Source: DASSUW01 sp963774155 (GTDB taxonomy: Bacteria > Actinomycetota > Thermoleophilia > Solirubrobacterales > Solirubrobacteraceae). From it: 64,000 bases of DNA. The translations under genes were made by a program, and so were the position numbers. The stretch spans positions 1-64,000 of the forward strand of contig CAVZDW010000010.1 of NCBI GenBank assembly GCA_963774155.1, given 5' to 3'. Below the pieces are notes generated by a model that had not been told where the DNA came from, searched no databases, and was given only the letters and a program-made list of their open reading frames with translations. Position 1 is the stretch's first letter; each line of letters starts with the position of its first letter. Positions 56,497-64,000 of this stretch are shown here, in pieces.

Positions 56497-58420
56497 GTGA
56501 CGGCAACCGTCTCGTCACGAACCGGCTCCCTCGTCGGGCGCGAGCTCGAGCTTGACTGCCCTTGGCGAATGCGTAGACGGCGGAACGCGAGTCGTCTGCC
56601 TCCACGGGATCGCGGGCATGGGCAAGTCCGCGCTCCTCAGCACCTTCCTCGACCGCCGGCGAGCAGCGGGGTTCGCCGACATCGAGCTGGACTGCCGCAT
56701 CGTCGAGCCGACCGAGCGTGGCTTCCTGCACGCCGCCGGCGACTTTCGCGACCTCCGCGAGCTCGTGCAGCATCTGGGGACGCTCCCGGCGCCGGTGGTG
56801 ATCGCCCTCGACCACTACGAGCTCCTCCGGCTCATGGACACGTGGCTGCGCCAGATCCTCGTGCCGGCGCTGCACCCCGGGGTAACGCTGGTGCTGGCCG
56901 GCCGGGAGCGGCCGGTCGCGGGCTGGCTGGCGCTCGAGGACTTCCGCAACCTCCCCCTCGGCCCGCTCGAAGAGGCGGACGCGCAGCTGATGCTCCAGCG
57001 GCGCGGGGTGCACGCGATCGAGGCGGCGCGGCTGAACCGGATCGCCCGCGGACACCCGCTCGCGCTCATGCTCGCCTCCGCCGGTGTCGCCGAGCATCCG
57101 CAGCTCGGGCTCGAGGACGCGGCGATGACGCGCGTGGTCGAGGAACTGTCCCGCCTCTACCTCGAGGGCGTCGAGGATCCCCTCGCGCGCCGCGCGCTCG
57201 AGGCTGCGAGCGTCGTCCGCCGCGCGACCGAGCCGGTCGTCGCCGCCATGCTCGAGGAGCCCGACGGCGCCGAGGCCGTGCGCCGCCTGCTCGAGCTGCC
57301 GTTCGTCGAGGCGGGTCCGCACGGCCTCGTCATGCACGAGGCCGTACGCGAGGCCGTGGCCCGCTTTCTGGCCGGCGCCAATCCCGTCCGCTACCGGCAG
57401 CTGCGCCGCAGAGCCTGGCGCGAGCTCCGCACCGAGGTGCGCGAGGCGGGGCCCGGGGAGCTCTGGCGCTACACCGCGGACATGCTCTACCTGATCGACA
57501 ACCCGGTCGTGCGCGAGGCGTTCTTCCCGAGCGGCACCCAGCCGCTCGCCGTCGAGCCGGCCCGCGCGGAGGACGGGCCTGCCGTGAGCGCGATCGCTCG
57601 GCGCCACGAGGGACCCGAGGCGGCGGAGGTCCTCGAGCGCTGGTGGGCCCGGGCTCCCGAAACCTTCTCCGTCGCTCGTGACCGCGACGGCCTCGTGAGC
57701 GGTTGCTTCTCACTTCTCGACAGCGGCACGCTCCGCCCTTCCCTGGTCCGAGGCGATCCGGTCGTCGAAGCATGGGCGCGCGACCTGCGCGAGCACCCGC
57801 CCCCGAGCGGTCAGCTCGCGCTCGGCCTCCGACGCTGGCTGGACGCCGAACGCGGTGAGCTTCCGTGCGCGTCGCAGGCGGCCTGCTGGCTGGACGTCAA
57901 GCGCACCTATATGGCGCTGCGACCACGGCTGCGGCGCATGTACGTCGTCGTGCGGGACGTTCCCACTTACTGGCCGGTCGTCGAGCAGCTCGGATTCCGC
58001 CCGCTTCCAGGGGCTCCTGCGGTGCTCGACGGCGCCGAGTACACGAGCGTCGTGCTCGACTTCGGCCCCGGCTCGGTCGACGGATGGCTCGCCGGCCTCG
58101 TGGCGGCCGAGCTCGGTGTGGCGGAAGAGCCGGAGCTCGACGAGGTGGCGCGGGAGCTGGCGGTGCAGGGCGCGCGCGTGTCGCTGACGCCGCTCGAGTT
58201 CGGGCTGCTCCGGCATCTCCGCGAGCGGGAGGGCCAGGCCGTGGCGCGGCACGAGCTCCTGGCGGAGGTGTGGGGAACCGAGTTCACCGGTGGTAGCAAC
58301 GTGGTCGACGCCGTCGTGCGTTCGCTCCGCTGCAAGCTCGGGCCGGCGGCGCCGGTCGTCGAGACCGTCCGCGGCAGCGGATACCGCTTGCGCGCGGATT
58401 GGCGCGCGCACCTGAGCTGA
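56497..58420 (+). CDS. P-loop ATPase / GNAT-like / OmpR-type winged-helix fusion regulator (one frameshift)
   Basis: About 640 residues. N-terminal ATPase: GRELEL lead, P-loop LHGIAGMGKSALL (about 36-47), VVIALDHYELLRL as Walker B, TLVLAGRERPVAGW, then STAND-like helical parts. A middle region at about 350-540 has acetyltransferase-like traits (AVEPARAEDGPAVSAIARRH; FSVARDRDGLVSGCFSLLDS; YWPVVEQLGFRPLPGAP). The C-terminal OmpR/PhoB winged helix is VSLTPLEFGLLRHLREREGQ with TGGSNVVDAVVRSLRCKLG and VETVRGSGYRLRADW. No receiver domain. One extra base near 56548; GTG at 56497 without ribosome site. Acts as a DNA-binding signal integrator; signal and targets unknown. Confidence 0.82.
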
Positions 58421-58421
58421 C

Positions 58422-58453
58422 GACCTGGTGACCGCGTGCGCGGCCACCAGGTC
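58422..58453. terminator. Two-way hairpin terminator between convergent genes
   Basis: Outer arms GACCTGGTG and CACCAGGTC with an inner CCGCG/CGCGG, starting two bases after the regulator's stop and ending nine bases before the end of the minus-strand cupin gene. Confidence 0.75.
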
Positions 58454-58461
58454 GCTGGGTG

Positions 58462-58998
58462 CTAGAAGCGGCAGTTCCGGTTCCCTGGATCGGGCACGTC
58501 GATCCGCGGTAGGGCGCCCACGGGCACGTCGAGATACGTCACGTAGAGCTCCGTGTTCGTCGTGCCCTCGTTGCGGCCGATGTGCACGTGGCCGTAGCCC
58601 TCGTCGATGAAGACCTTGCTCCCGGGATTCTCCGGATCGTCGGCGTCGTAGGTCGTCGGGCGGCACTTGCGATCGTCCGCGTCGTAGAGCGTGAGCGAGC
58701 CGGACTTGACGATCACGACTGCCGGCCCGGGATGACTGTGCCACCCGGTCGCGCCGCCGGGCGCGATCGTCACCTGCTGGACGGCGACGTCACTCGGCCT
58801 CTGGAGCCGGATCGTGTCCCGCCTGGAGCCGTGGTGGCCGTGGTGGCCGCGGTGGTTGTGCTCGGCCTCCAACGTCCCGCGGGCGAGGATGGGAGCCCCT
58901 CCGATGATTCCCGTGCCGGGCGTCGCGATCGCCGTGCCCACCGCGACCGTTCCGACGGTCGCGGCCAGAGCGACAGCAGCCAGCTTCTTGCGTTGCAT
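58462..58998 (-). CDS. Secreted single-domain cupin with His-rich segment
   Basis: 178 residues. Signal peptide LAAVALAATVGTVAVGTAIA. A His-rich stretch EHNHRGHHGHHGSRR precedes the cupin barrel; cupin motif 1 is GATGWHSHPGPAVVIVKSG and motif 2 lies in DEGYGHVHIGRNEG. ATG at 58998 with AGGAG upstream is favoured over an earlier in-frame start. Export plus His content suggests a metal-dependent or metal-binding role outside the cell; reaction unknown. Confidence 0.82.
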   Translation of the reverse strand: MQRKKLAAVALAATVGTVAVGTAIATPGTGIIGGAPILARGTLEAEHNHRGHHGHHGSRRDTIRLQRPSDVAVQQVTIAPGGATGWHSHPGPAVVIVKSGSLTLYDADDRKCRPTTYDADDPENPGSKVFIDEGYGHVHIGRNEGTTNTELYVTYLDVPVGALPRIDVPDPGNRNCRF

Positions 58999-59136
58999 GA
59001 CTTCTCCTCTCACGCGCTCACGGTCTCGGCGCGCTGAACGATCCACGTTGAGGGCTGTCCATCTCACGACCGTAAGGCCGGCCCGGTCAGGCTCAGTGAG
59101 GATCGCGTGAGAATTCGATGACGCAGCCTCGAGGCG

Positions 59137-59737
59137 TCACGCGGAGTTGGCCACCCGGGCCGCGAGCATCTGGCTCACGGCGTCGACGGCCTCCACGGGC
59201 CCGAGGCCCTGGTCGCGGAGTGCCTGCCAGGTGCCGAGGTCGACCAACGCGCGTGCGACCGCGCGGTCCGCGGGCTGTGGCGTCCAGCGGTTCGAGGGCG
59301 CTGTCGACGAGCGCGGTGAGCGAGGCCTCGACCTCCTCGCCGGTTTCGGCCACGCGCGGGTGGACCTCGGGCTCGTTGCGGATCGCGCGCAGCTGCGGCG
59401 CTCCGCGCTCGTAGATCGCAAAGGCCTCTCGCACCAGGCGCTCGAGGCGCTCGGCCGGCGCGTCGACGCCGTCGAAGAGGCTGGGCACGTCCTCGGGGTC
59501 GGGCAGCGCGACGACCTGCATCACGATCTCGCCGCACGCCGGGATGAGCTCGTCGAGCGAGGGGAAGTGGCGGTAGACGGTCCCCACCCCGACGCCGGCA
59601 CGCTCCGCGATGTCTTCCCAGCTCGTCGCGGCGATGCCCTGCTCGCCGTGGAGCTCACGCGTCGCGTCGATGATCCGCCGGCGCGTCTGCGCGGCGGCGG
59701 AGGCCCTGCGGGTCATGTCGTATTTTCGCGGAGACAT
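59137..59737 (-). CDS. TetR-family regulator of the cytoplasmic cupin gene (one frameshift)
   Basis: About 200 residues. DNA-binding domain RRRIIDATRELHGEQGIAAT, WEDIAERAGVGVGTVYRHFP. Effector domain ERLERLVREAFAIYERGAPQ, then after a frame change near 59290 RALVDLGTWQALRDQGLGPV, ending MLAARVANSA. Start at 59737 (MSPRKYD) or 59716. Divergent from the cupin gene; the two promoters share one TATA element, so TetR binding there would control both. Confidence 0.87.
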
Positions 59738-59741
59738 TTGC

Positions 59742-59770
59742 TTGACGAATTTCCTCCGCGTAATTATAGT
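59742..59770. promoter_or_regulatory. Overlapping divergent promoters of TetR and cupin genes
   Basis: Plus strand: TTGACG (59742-59747), 17 bases, TATAGT (59765-59770). Minus strand: TATAAT (59768-59763) with TTGGGG 17 bases upstream (59791-59786). The two -10 elements occupy the same bases, so the polymerases exclude one another. Confidence 0.7.
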
Positions 59771-59823
59771 CGCCGACGTCGTTCTCCCCAAATCCCCCGT
59801 CCCCGCCCCGCAAGGAGGCACCC

Positions 59824-60297
59824 ATGGCGACCCAGGCGTCGACCCTCCCGCAGTCCCCCACCGCCCGCGGCCAGCAGCGCTGGTTCTTCGGCATGCTCGC
59901 CGAGGTCAAGGCGTCCGCTGCCGACACCGGCGGCCAGTACAGCCTTCTCGAGATCACCGCGCCCGCGGGCCTGCAGACCCCGCTGCACGTCCACTACGGC
60001 GAAGACGAGGGCTTCTACGTCCTCGACGGGACCGTGACGATCCTCGTCGGCGAAGAGACCGTCGAGCTCGGCCCCGGCCAGCACGCGTTCGGCCCGCGCG
60101 ACATCCCGCACAAGTTCACGGTCGGCCCCGACGGCGCCCGCATGCTCTGGGTCCTCACGCCCGGCGGCTTCGAGGACTTCGTCGAGGAGGCGAGCGTGCC
60201 GGCCGAGACGCCGACCGTTCCCCCGCCGAGCGTCCTGCCGCCCGAGAACGCCGCCGAGATCGTCCTGCGCCACGGCAACGAGCTGCTGCCGGAGTGA
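59824..60297 (+). CDS. Cupin-domain protein, quercetin-dioxygenase-like
   Basis: 157 residues, no signal peptide. Cupin motif 1 is TPLHVHYGEDEGFYVLDG (His-x-His...Glu ligands) and motif 2 is GPRDIPHKFTVG (last His). Single domain, as in QdoI-like small cupins. AAGGAGG eight bases before ATG 59824. Under an overlapping promoter with a divergent TetR gene, so induced by a ligand, perhaps an aromatic compound that the cupin degrades; unproven. Followed by its own terminator. Confidence 0.87.
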   Translation: MATQASTLPQSPTARGQQRWFFGMLAEVKASAADTGGQYSLLEITAPAGLQTPLHVHYGEDEGFYVLDGTVTILVGEETVELGPGQHAFGPRDIPHKFTVGPDGARMLWVLTPGGFEDFVEEASVPAETPTVPPPSVLPPENAAEIVLRHGNELLPE

Positions 60298-60308
60298 GCC
60301 GTACCGGG

Positions 60309-60337
60309 CCGGCGGCCCTCCGCAAGGGGGCCGCCGG
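60309..60337 (+). terminator. Hairpin terminator after the cupin gene
   Basis: Arms CCGGCGGCCC (60309-60318) and GGGCCGCCGG (60328-60337), loop of 9 bases, starting 11 bases past the stop. Confidence 0.65.
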
Positions 60338-60393
60338 GCCGTAGGCTGACGGGACAGGCCCGCGACGCGGGCGGCGAGCCCGAGGAGGCATCG

Positions 60394-60882
60394 ATGACGT
60401 CCAAAGCCGAGTTCACCGAAGAGGAGTGGACGCACCTCAAGCGGGCGCCCTTCGTGGCGGGCATGGCGATCTCGCTCGCGGACCCGGGCGGTCCGATCGA
60501 GGCGTTCAAGGAGACGGCGGCGACGCTGAAGACGGTGACCGGCGCGGCGGAGGGTGGCGGTCATGGCGAGCTGGTCGACGCCGTGGCCCGTGAGGCCGTC
60601 GCGGAGCTGCGCCAGCGCAAGAGCCCGGTGGCGGGGTTCAAGCCCAAGGGAGCGACGGCCGGCGTCGAGATCCTGGACGAGTTGCGTGAGGCGAATCGGA
60701 TCGTGTCCGAGAAGGCCACGCCGGAGGAGGCGGCGGCCTATCGCGAGTGGCTGCTGAGCGCCGCGAAGGAGGCCTCCGAGGCGGCGAAGGAAGGCGGCTT
60801 CATGGGATTTCACGCCGAGCGCGTGAGCGAGGGCGAGCAGCGCATGCTCGACCAGCTCGCCGGCGTGCTCTCGGCGAGCTGA
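60394..60882 (+). CDS. Conserved hypothetical helical protein
   Basis: 162 residues, no membrane segment or signal peptide. EEEWTHLKRAPFVAGMAISL, LADPGGPIEAFKETAATLKT, VDAVAREAVAELRQRKSPVA, EANRIVSEKATPEEAAAYRE, WLLSAAKEASEAAKEGGFMG, then SEGEQRMLDQLAGVL. Charged amphipathic helices throughout; loosely recalls tellurite-resistance-type helical proteins, but I do not recognise it with confidence. GAGGAGG nine bases before ATG. Probably single-gene unit between the cupin terminator and the TIR pair. Confidence 0.7.
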   Translation: MTSKAEFTEEEWTHLKRAPFVAGMAISLADPGGPIEAFKETAATLKTVTGAAEGGGHGELVDAVAREAVAELRQRKSPVAGFKPKGATAGVEILDELREANRIVSEKATPEEAAAYREWLLSAAKEASEAAKEGGFMGFHAERVSEGEQRMLDQLAGVLSAS

Positions 60883-60976
60883 CCTGAACCCGGCGGCGGC
60901 CGCCGCCTCGAATCACGACCTGTTGACCGCGGTGGGGTTCTGCTGGGACGATCGGCGGCAGCGAGGACGCTGATTA

Positions 60977-62752
60977 GTGAGTCAGACCGCAACCGATGAG
61001 TCGCGCGCCGCGAAGGCGCACGATGCGAAGTTCCGGATCTTCCTGAGCTATCGCCGCGACGACGCGCCGGCCCAGGTCGGCCGGTTGTGGGCCGACCTCG
61101 GCCGCGGAACCCAGGCTGTGGACGGCTTCGCCAAAGACACCGTCTTCAAGGACGTCGAGACGATCGAGCCGGGCGTCGACTTCCGGCAGGCGATCGCGAG
61201 CGCGGTCGAGGTGGCCGACGTCTTCCTGTCGGTCGTCGGTCCGAAATGGCTCTCCATCACGGGCGAGGACGGTGAGCGCCGGCTCGACGACCCGGGCGAC
61301 TACGTTCGCCTCGAGCTCGCGGCGGCACTCGAGCGAGCTGCCGAACACGACGACATCCGGATCGTGCCGCTCCTGGTCGGGGGCGCCGAGATGCCTGGCG
61401 TCCGGGATCTCCCCACGGAGCTCCACGAGTTCGCCCACCGGAACGCCGTCGAGCTCACCGATGCGCGCTGGGACTACGACGTGGAGCAGTTGCTCCGATG
61501 GCTCAAGGAGCTGGCTCGGCGCCACGAACGCTCGCGTTGGCGGCGCATCGCCGCGGCCGTCCGTCTGCCGTCGCGGCGCGTCGCGGCGATCGCCGGAGCG
61601 GGAATCCTCGTCGCCGTGGTCGCGATTGCCGTCGTGCTGCTGATGGGGCCGAGCGATTCGGTCTGGGAGCGCGTCGCCGACGACGCCCTGGGCGGTCCGG
61701 ACAGCCAGGTCGTGAACACCATCGTCGACCGGGAGGAGGATCTCAATGCGGGCGGGCCGCGGTTCGTGGCCGCGGGTCGCTCCGGCTCGGCTGACAACTG
61801 GGATGCGGCGATCTGGACGTCCGACGACGCGCGCCGATGGGAAGTCGAACGCGTTGCGGCGGATGCCAACCAGGAGATCGCCGGCCTGACGCGCGTGAAC
61901 GGCGGCGTTCTGGCCGTCGGCTGGGACGACTCCCGCGGCGACAAGGACGTCGCCATGTGGCAGTCCGAGGACATGCGCGGCTGGGGCGACGCGGAGCTCC
62001 AGGCGGACGAGGCCGGGGACGAGGTGGTGTACCGCCTCAACACGATCGCGGGCGGCCTTCTGCTCGCGTCTGGGTGGCACACCGGCGAGGGGGACGACGA
62101 CGCTGCCGTCTGGACGATCGATGCCGATGCGATGAGCGCGGAGCGAGTTGACAACGAGGAGCTCGGCGGTTCGGGGAGGCAGCACATGAACCGGATCGTC
62201 AGGGTCCCGGACACCGGCACGCTGGTGGGTGTCGGCGTCGACGGCGACGACGCAGGGGTATGGCTCTCCGAGGACGACGGGGAGAGCTGGCGCCGCGCGG
62301 AGGCGCAGTCGAGCCTGGGCGGAGCGGGCAAGCAAGACATCTGGGACGCGACCCCGACCGCCGACGACGACATCATCGCCGTCGGTCGGGAGCAAGCCGG
62401 GAACGACATGCTGGGTGTCACCTGGCACACGTCCGACGGCGAGACCTGGGAGCGGGGCGAGCCGATCGACGAGGATGCCCCCGTGCAGCTCCGTCGCGTG
62501 TTCTGGTTGCAGCGACCGGCGCCGGACGGGACGACCCTCGTCGTGACCGGCCTGGTCGGGAACAACGCCGCGGTGTGGAGATCGCGAGACGGCACGAGCT
62601 GGCAACGCGATTCCGACCCGTCGGGAGACTTCGAGAGCGATGCGGCGGGGCTGCGCGCCATGCGCTCCCGCGACTACCCCCTGATCGCCGTCGGCGCGAG
62701 CGGGTCCCAGGACGACGAAGACGCCGGCGTCTGGATACGCAAGGACGAGTGA
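60977..62752 (+). CDS. TIR-domain protein with one membrane helix and a C-terminal propeller-like domain
   Basis: 591 residues, intact. TIR domain at 18-176: KFRIFLSYRRDDAPAQVGRL, VFKDVETIEPGVDFRQAIAS, VFLSVVGPKW, and DYVRLELAAALERA with Glu113 at the position of the NAD-cleaving Glu of enzymatic TIRs. Basic linker, one helix at 202-223, then about 360 residues with seven repeats of A-x-W-x-S-x-D-x-x-x-W type (IWTSDDARRW, MWQSEDMRGW, VWLSEDDGESW, TWHTSDGETW, VWRSRDGTSW), like BNR/Asp-box propeller blades. The sensor would lie outside and the TIR inside. GTG at 60977. Coupled to the next gene. Confidence 0.88.
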   Translation: MSQTATDESRAAKAHDAKFRIFLSYRRDDAPAQVGRLWADLGRGTQAVDGFAKDTVFKDVETIEPGVDFRQAIASAVEVADVFLSVVGPKWLSITGEDGERRLDDPGDYVRLELAAALERAAEHDDIRIVPLLVGGAEMPGVRDLPTELHEFAHRNAVELTDARWDYDVEQLLRWLKELARRHERSRWRRIAAAVRLPSRRVAAIAGAGILVAVVAIAVVLLMGPSDSVWERVADDALGGPDSQVVNTIVDREEDLNAGGPRFVAAGRSGSADNWDAAIWTSDDARRWEVERVAADANQEIAGLTRVNGGVLAVGWDDSRGDKDVAMWQSEDMRGWGDAELQADEAGDEVVYRLNTIAGGLLLASGWHTGEGDDDAAVWTIDADAMSAERVDNEELGGSGRQHMNRIVRVPDTGTLVGVGVDGDDAGVWLSEDDGESWRRAEAQSSLGGAGKQDIWDATPTADDDIIAVGREQAGNDMLGVTWHTSDGETWERGEPIDEDAPVQLRRVFWLQRPAPDGTTLVVTGLVGNNAAVWRSRDGTSWQRDSDPSGDFESDAAGLRAMRSRDYPLIAVGASGSQDDEDAGVWIRKDE

Positions 62753-62759
62753 GGAACGC

Positions 62760-63905
62760 ATGACCACCGTTGAGCAGGCCGAGCCGCCCGTCCTTCATCC
62801 CGGCAACGGGAAGCCGTCGGACCTCGCGTCAGCCTTCACGGACGCGTTCGTGTCGGCTGCGCGCGCGCAGGAGACCGCCGCGGCAGAGGCGCACGTGGCG
62901 GCCGCCGTCACGCTCGGGTGGTTCGTGGCTGCGCTCGCTCATCCCGGGCCGCCGCGCGACACGGCCGCTGCGGCGCGCGGCGACCTCGGACCGGTCGCCG
63001 GGATCACCGACGCGCAGATGGTCGACTACTGCGGCAGCCACTCGAAGGTCGCGTTCGCGAAGCTCAAGGACCTCGTCGCGGAGACCGCGCTCGCGCTGCC
63101 CGCGGAGCAACTGGACCGGTGCCTCGCCGCGGCGGACGCCGACGCTCGCCGCGGTGCCGCCGCCGACCTCGACAGCAAGGCCCTCGCCGTGCTCAGCGCG
63201 ACCGACATCCGCCTCGGCAAGGCCTACGCCGTCGGGCGCGGGCTGCAGACGCTGGCGACGCGCCCCGACCCGGACGCGACGCTGAAGAGCCACCTCACCG
63301 GGCCGGCCGTCGCGCCCGTCGTGGCGGCCATCGACGACCTCGGATCGGCGCTCGCACCCCACGCCGGGCACAGCGTCCGCGCCTCGATCCTCGAGTGGCG
63401 CGCCTCGATCGAGACGCGCAGCGACGTGGCGCCCGAGACGACCGAGACCTGGCTTCAGCTCGCCCGCCAGGGAGAGCTGTGGCGAGCGCTGCTGTCGGGA
63501 GAGAAGGCCGGTCTCGACATGCTCGAGATCGACGACTACCTGGACGCGGCGGAGCGCCTCGCACGCCGGATGCGCAAGCTGGCCGGGACGGTGCTCAAGC
63601 GGTTCTGGCTCCTCGTCGTCCTCATCGTCGCGCTGTTCGGCGGCGGCGTGGCGCTGATCGTCGCCACCGACACGGACGCGGCCCTGGTCGCCGGGGCCGG
63701 GACCATCCTGGCCAGCCTGGGACTGAGCTGGCGCGGGCTCGGGCGCTCCCTCGGCGGCCTCGCCGCCAAGCTCGAGCGCCCGCTCTGGGGCGCCGAGCTC
63801 GACACGGCGATCACGCAGGCGATCACACTGCTGCCGCGCGAGAAGGGTCGCGACACGACCGAGCAGCGGCGCAAGGTCGCGATCGCCCTGCGCGATCGTG
63901 CGTGA
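62760..63905 (+). CDS. Two-helix membrane protein paired with the TIR protein, function unknown
   Basis: 381 residues, intact. A long cytoplasm-like helical N-terminal part (about 1-280; SAFTDAFVSAARAQETAAAE, DIRLGKAYAVGRGLQTLATR, RASILEWRASIETRSDVAPE), two hydrophobic segments at about 283-301 (WLLVVLIVALFGGGVALIV) and 308-322, then a basic/amphipathic tail with an E-K-G-R-D stretch. Starts seven bases after the TIR gene's stop, so same operon. No family recognised. Could be the effector or membrane partner switched by the TIR product. Confidence 0.75.
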   Translation: MTTVEQAEPPVLHPGNGKPSDLASAFTDAFVSAARAQETAAAEAHVAAAVTLGWFVAALAHPGPPRDTAAAARGDLGPVAGITDAQMVDYCGSHSKVAFAKLKDLVAETALALPAEQLDRCLAAADADARRGAAADLDSKALAVLSATDIRLGKAYAVGRGLQTLATRPDPDATLKSHLTGPAVAPVVAAIDDLGSALAPHAGHSVRASILEWRASIETRSDVAPETTETWLQLARQGELWRALLSGEKAGLDMLEIDDYLDAAERLARRMRKLAGTVLKRFWLLVVLIVALFGGGVALIVATDTDAALVAGAGTILASLGLSWRGLGRSLGGLAAKLERPLWGAELDTAITQAITLLPREKGRDTTEQRRKVAIALRDRA

Positions 63906-63914
63906 CCCGCCGGC

Positions 63915-64000
63915 TCAGCGAAGCGGCGCTCGGACGATCGCGCTGCGGGCGCCGCGCTCGGAGAAGGCGCTCGCGCTGACGACGTACGACTCGGCGGAGC
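63915..64000 (-). CDS. C-terminal end of a further minus-strand gene
   Basis: Only the last 27 codons lie in the window (SAESYVVSASAFSERGARSA, ending IVRAPLR with TGA at 63917-63915). Beta-strand-like composition would fit a secreted beta-sandwich domain. Too short to name, and convergent to the TIR operon with a 9-base gap. Confidence 0.4.
   Translation of the reverse strand, partial: SAESYVVSASAFSERGARSAIVRAPLR

Overview
The window is very GC-rich. It has translationally coupled genes (ATGA, GTGA, TTGA and CTGA overlaps), several probably leaderless mRNAs, Tat/lipoprotein-type secreted proteins and a σ70 with region 1.1. Together with the gene content (PYROXD2-like oxidoreductases, NDP-forming acyl-CoA synthetase, GH6 cellulase, thiol-independent FolE2, many TetR regulators), this points to an actinobacterium, most likely a soil Thermoleophilia/Solirubrobacterales-type organism. 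That placement is inference from content; no rRNA is present.

Layout. 1-13 kb: end of pgsA, a polyamine-type ABC transporter with two TetR genes and a Rieske oxygenase on the minus strand, and divergent to it an operon of FAD oxidoreductase, acyl-CoA dehydrogenase, NDP-forming acyl-CoA synthetase and a second FAD oxidoreductase (probably uptake and breakdown of an amine or related compound). 13-20 kb: folE2, the primary sigma factor, tRNA-Tyr, an ECF sigma/membrane-partner pair and a large LuxR-type ATPase regulator. 19-25 kb: SDR, MarR/MFS divergent pair, dipeptidase, M20 peptidase, ArsR/SRPBCC pair. 25-33 kb: a LacI-controlled cello-oligosaccharide locus (binding protein, two permeases, GH1 glucosidase, MsmK-type ATPase, GH6 cellulase) with two copies of one operator. 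33-37.6 kb: TetR, BioY, membrane protein, metallophosphoesterase, Nudix, GNAT.

37.7-41.9 kb is accessory DNA. A 35-bp copy of the 5' half of tRNA-Thr lies 2.8 kb before the intact tRNA-Thr gene; between them are a secreted beta-helix protein, a small methyltransferase and the catalytic end of a tyrosine recombinase. Beyond the tRNA lie a HEPN-type protein with a short coupled partner and a beheaded copper amine oxidase. This reads as a decayed integrative element.

42-64 kb: hydrolase, ABC1-type kinase, vanadium haloperoxidase with a His-rich tail, a three-gene set matching the domains of ether-lipid enzymes (alkyl-DHAP-synthase-like, PlsC-like, NAD-dependent reductase-like), a copper pair (cupredoxin + multicopper oxidase), two large secreted sugar-related proteins, an unusual ATPase/GNAT-like/winged-helix fusion, two cupins with a TetR, and at the right edge a TIR-transmembrane-propeller protein paired with a second membrane protein. 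The last pair is my best candidate for an uncharacterised signalling or defence module.

A caution for the reader: about fifty single-base frameshifts interrupt otherwise well-conserved genes, densest before 41 kb. They are more likely uncorrected sequencing/assembly indels than true pseudogenes. I give each such gene as one span and state where the frame changes.
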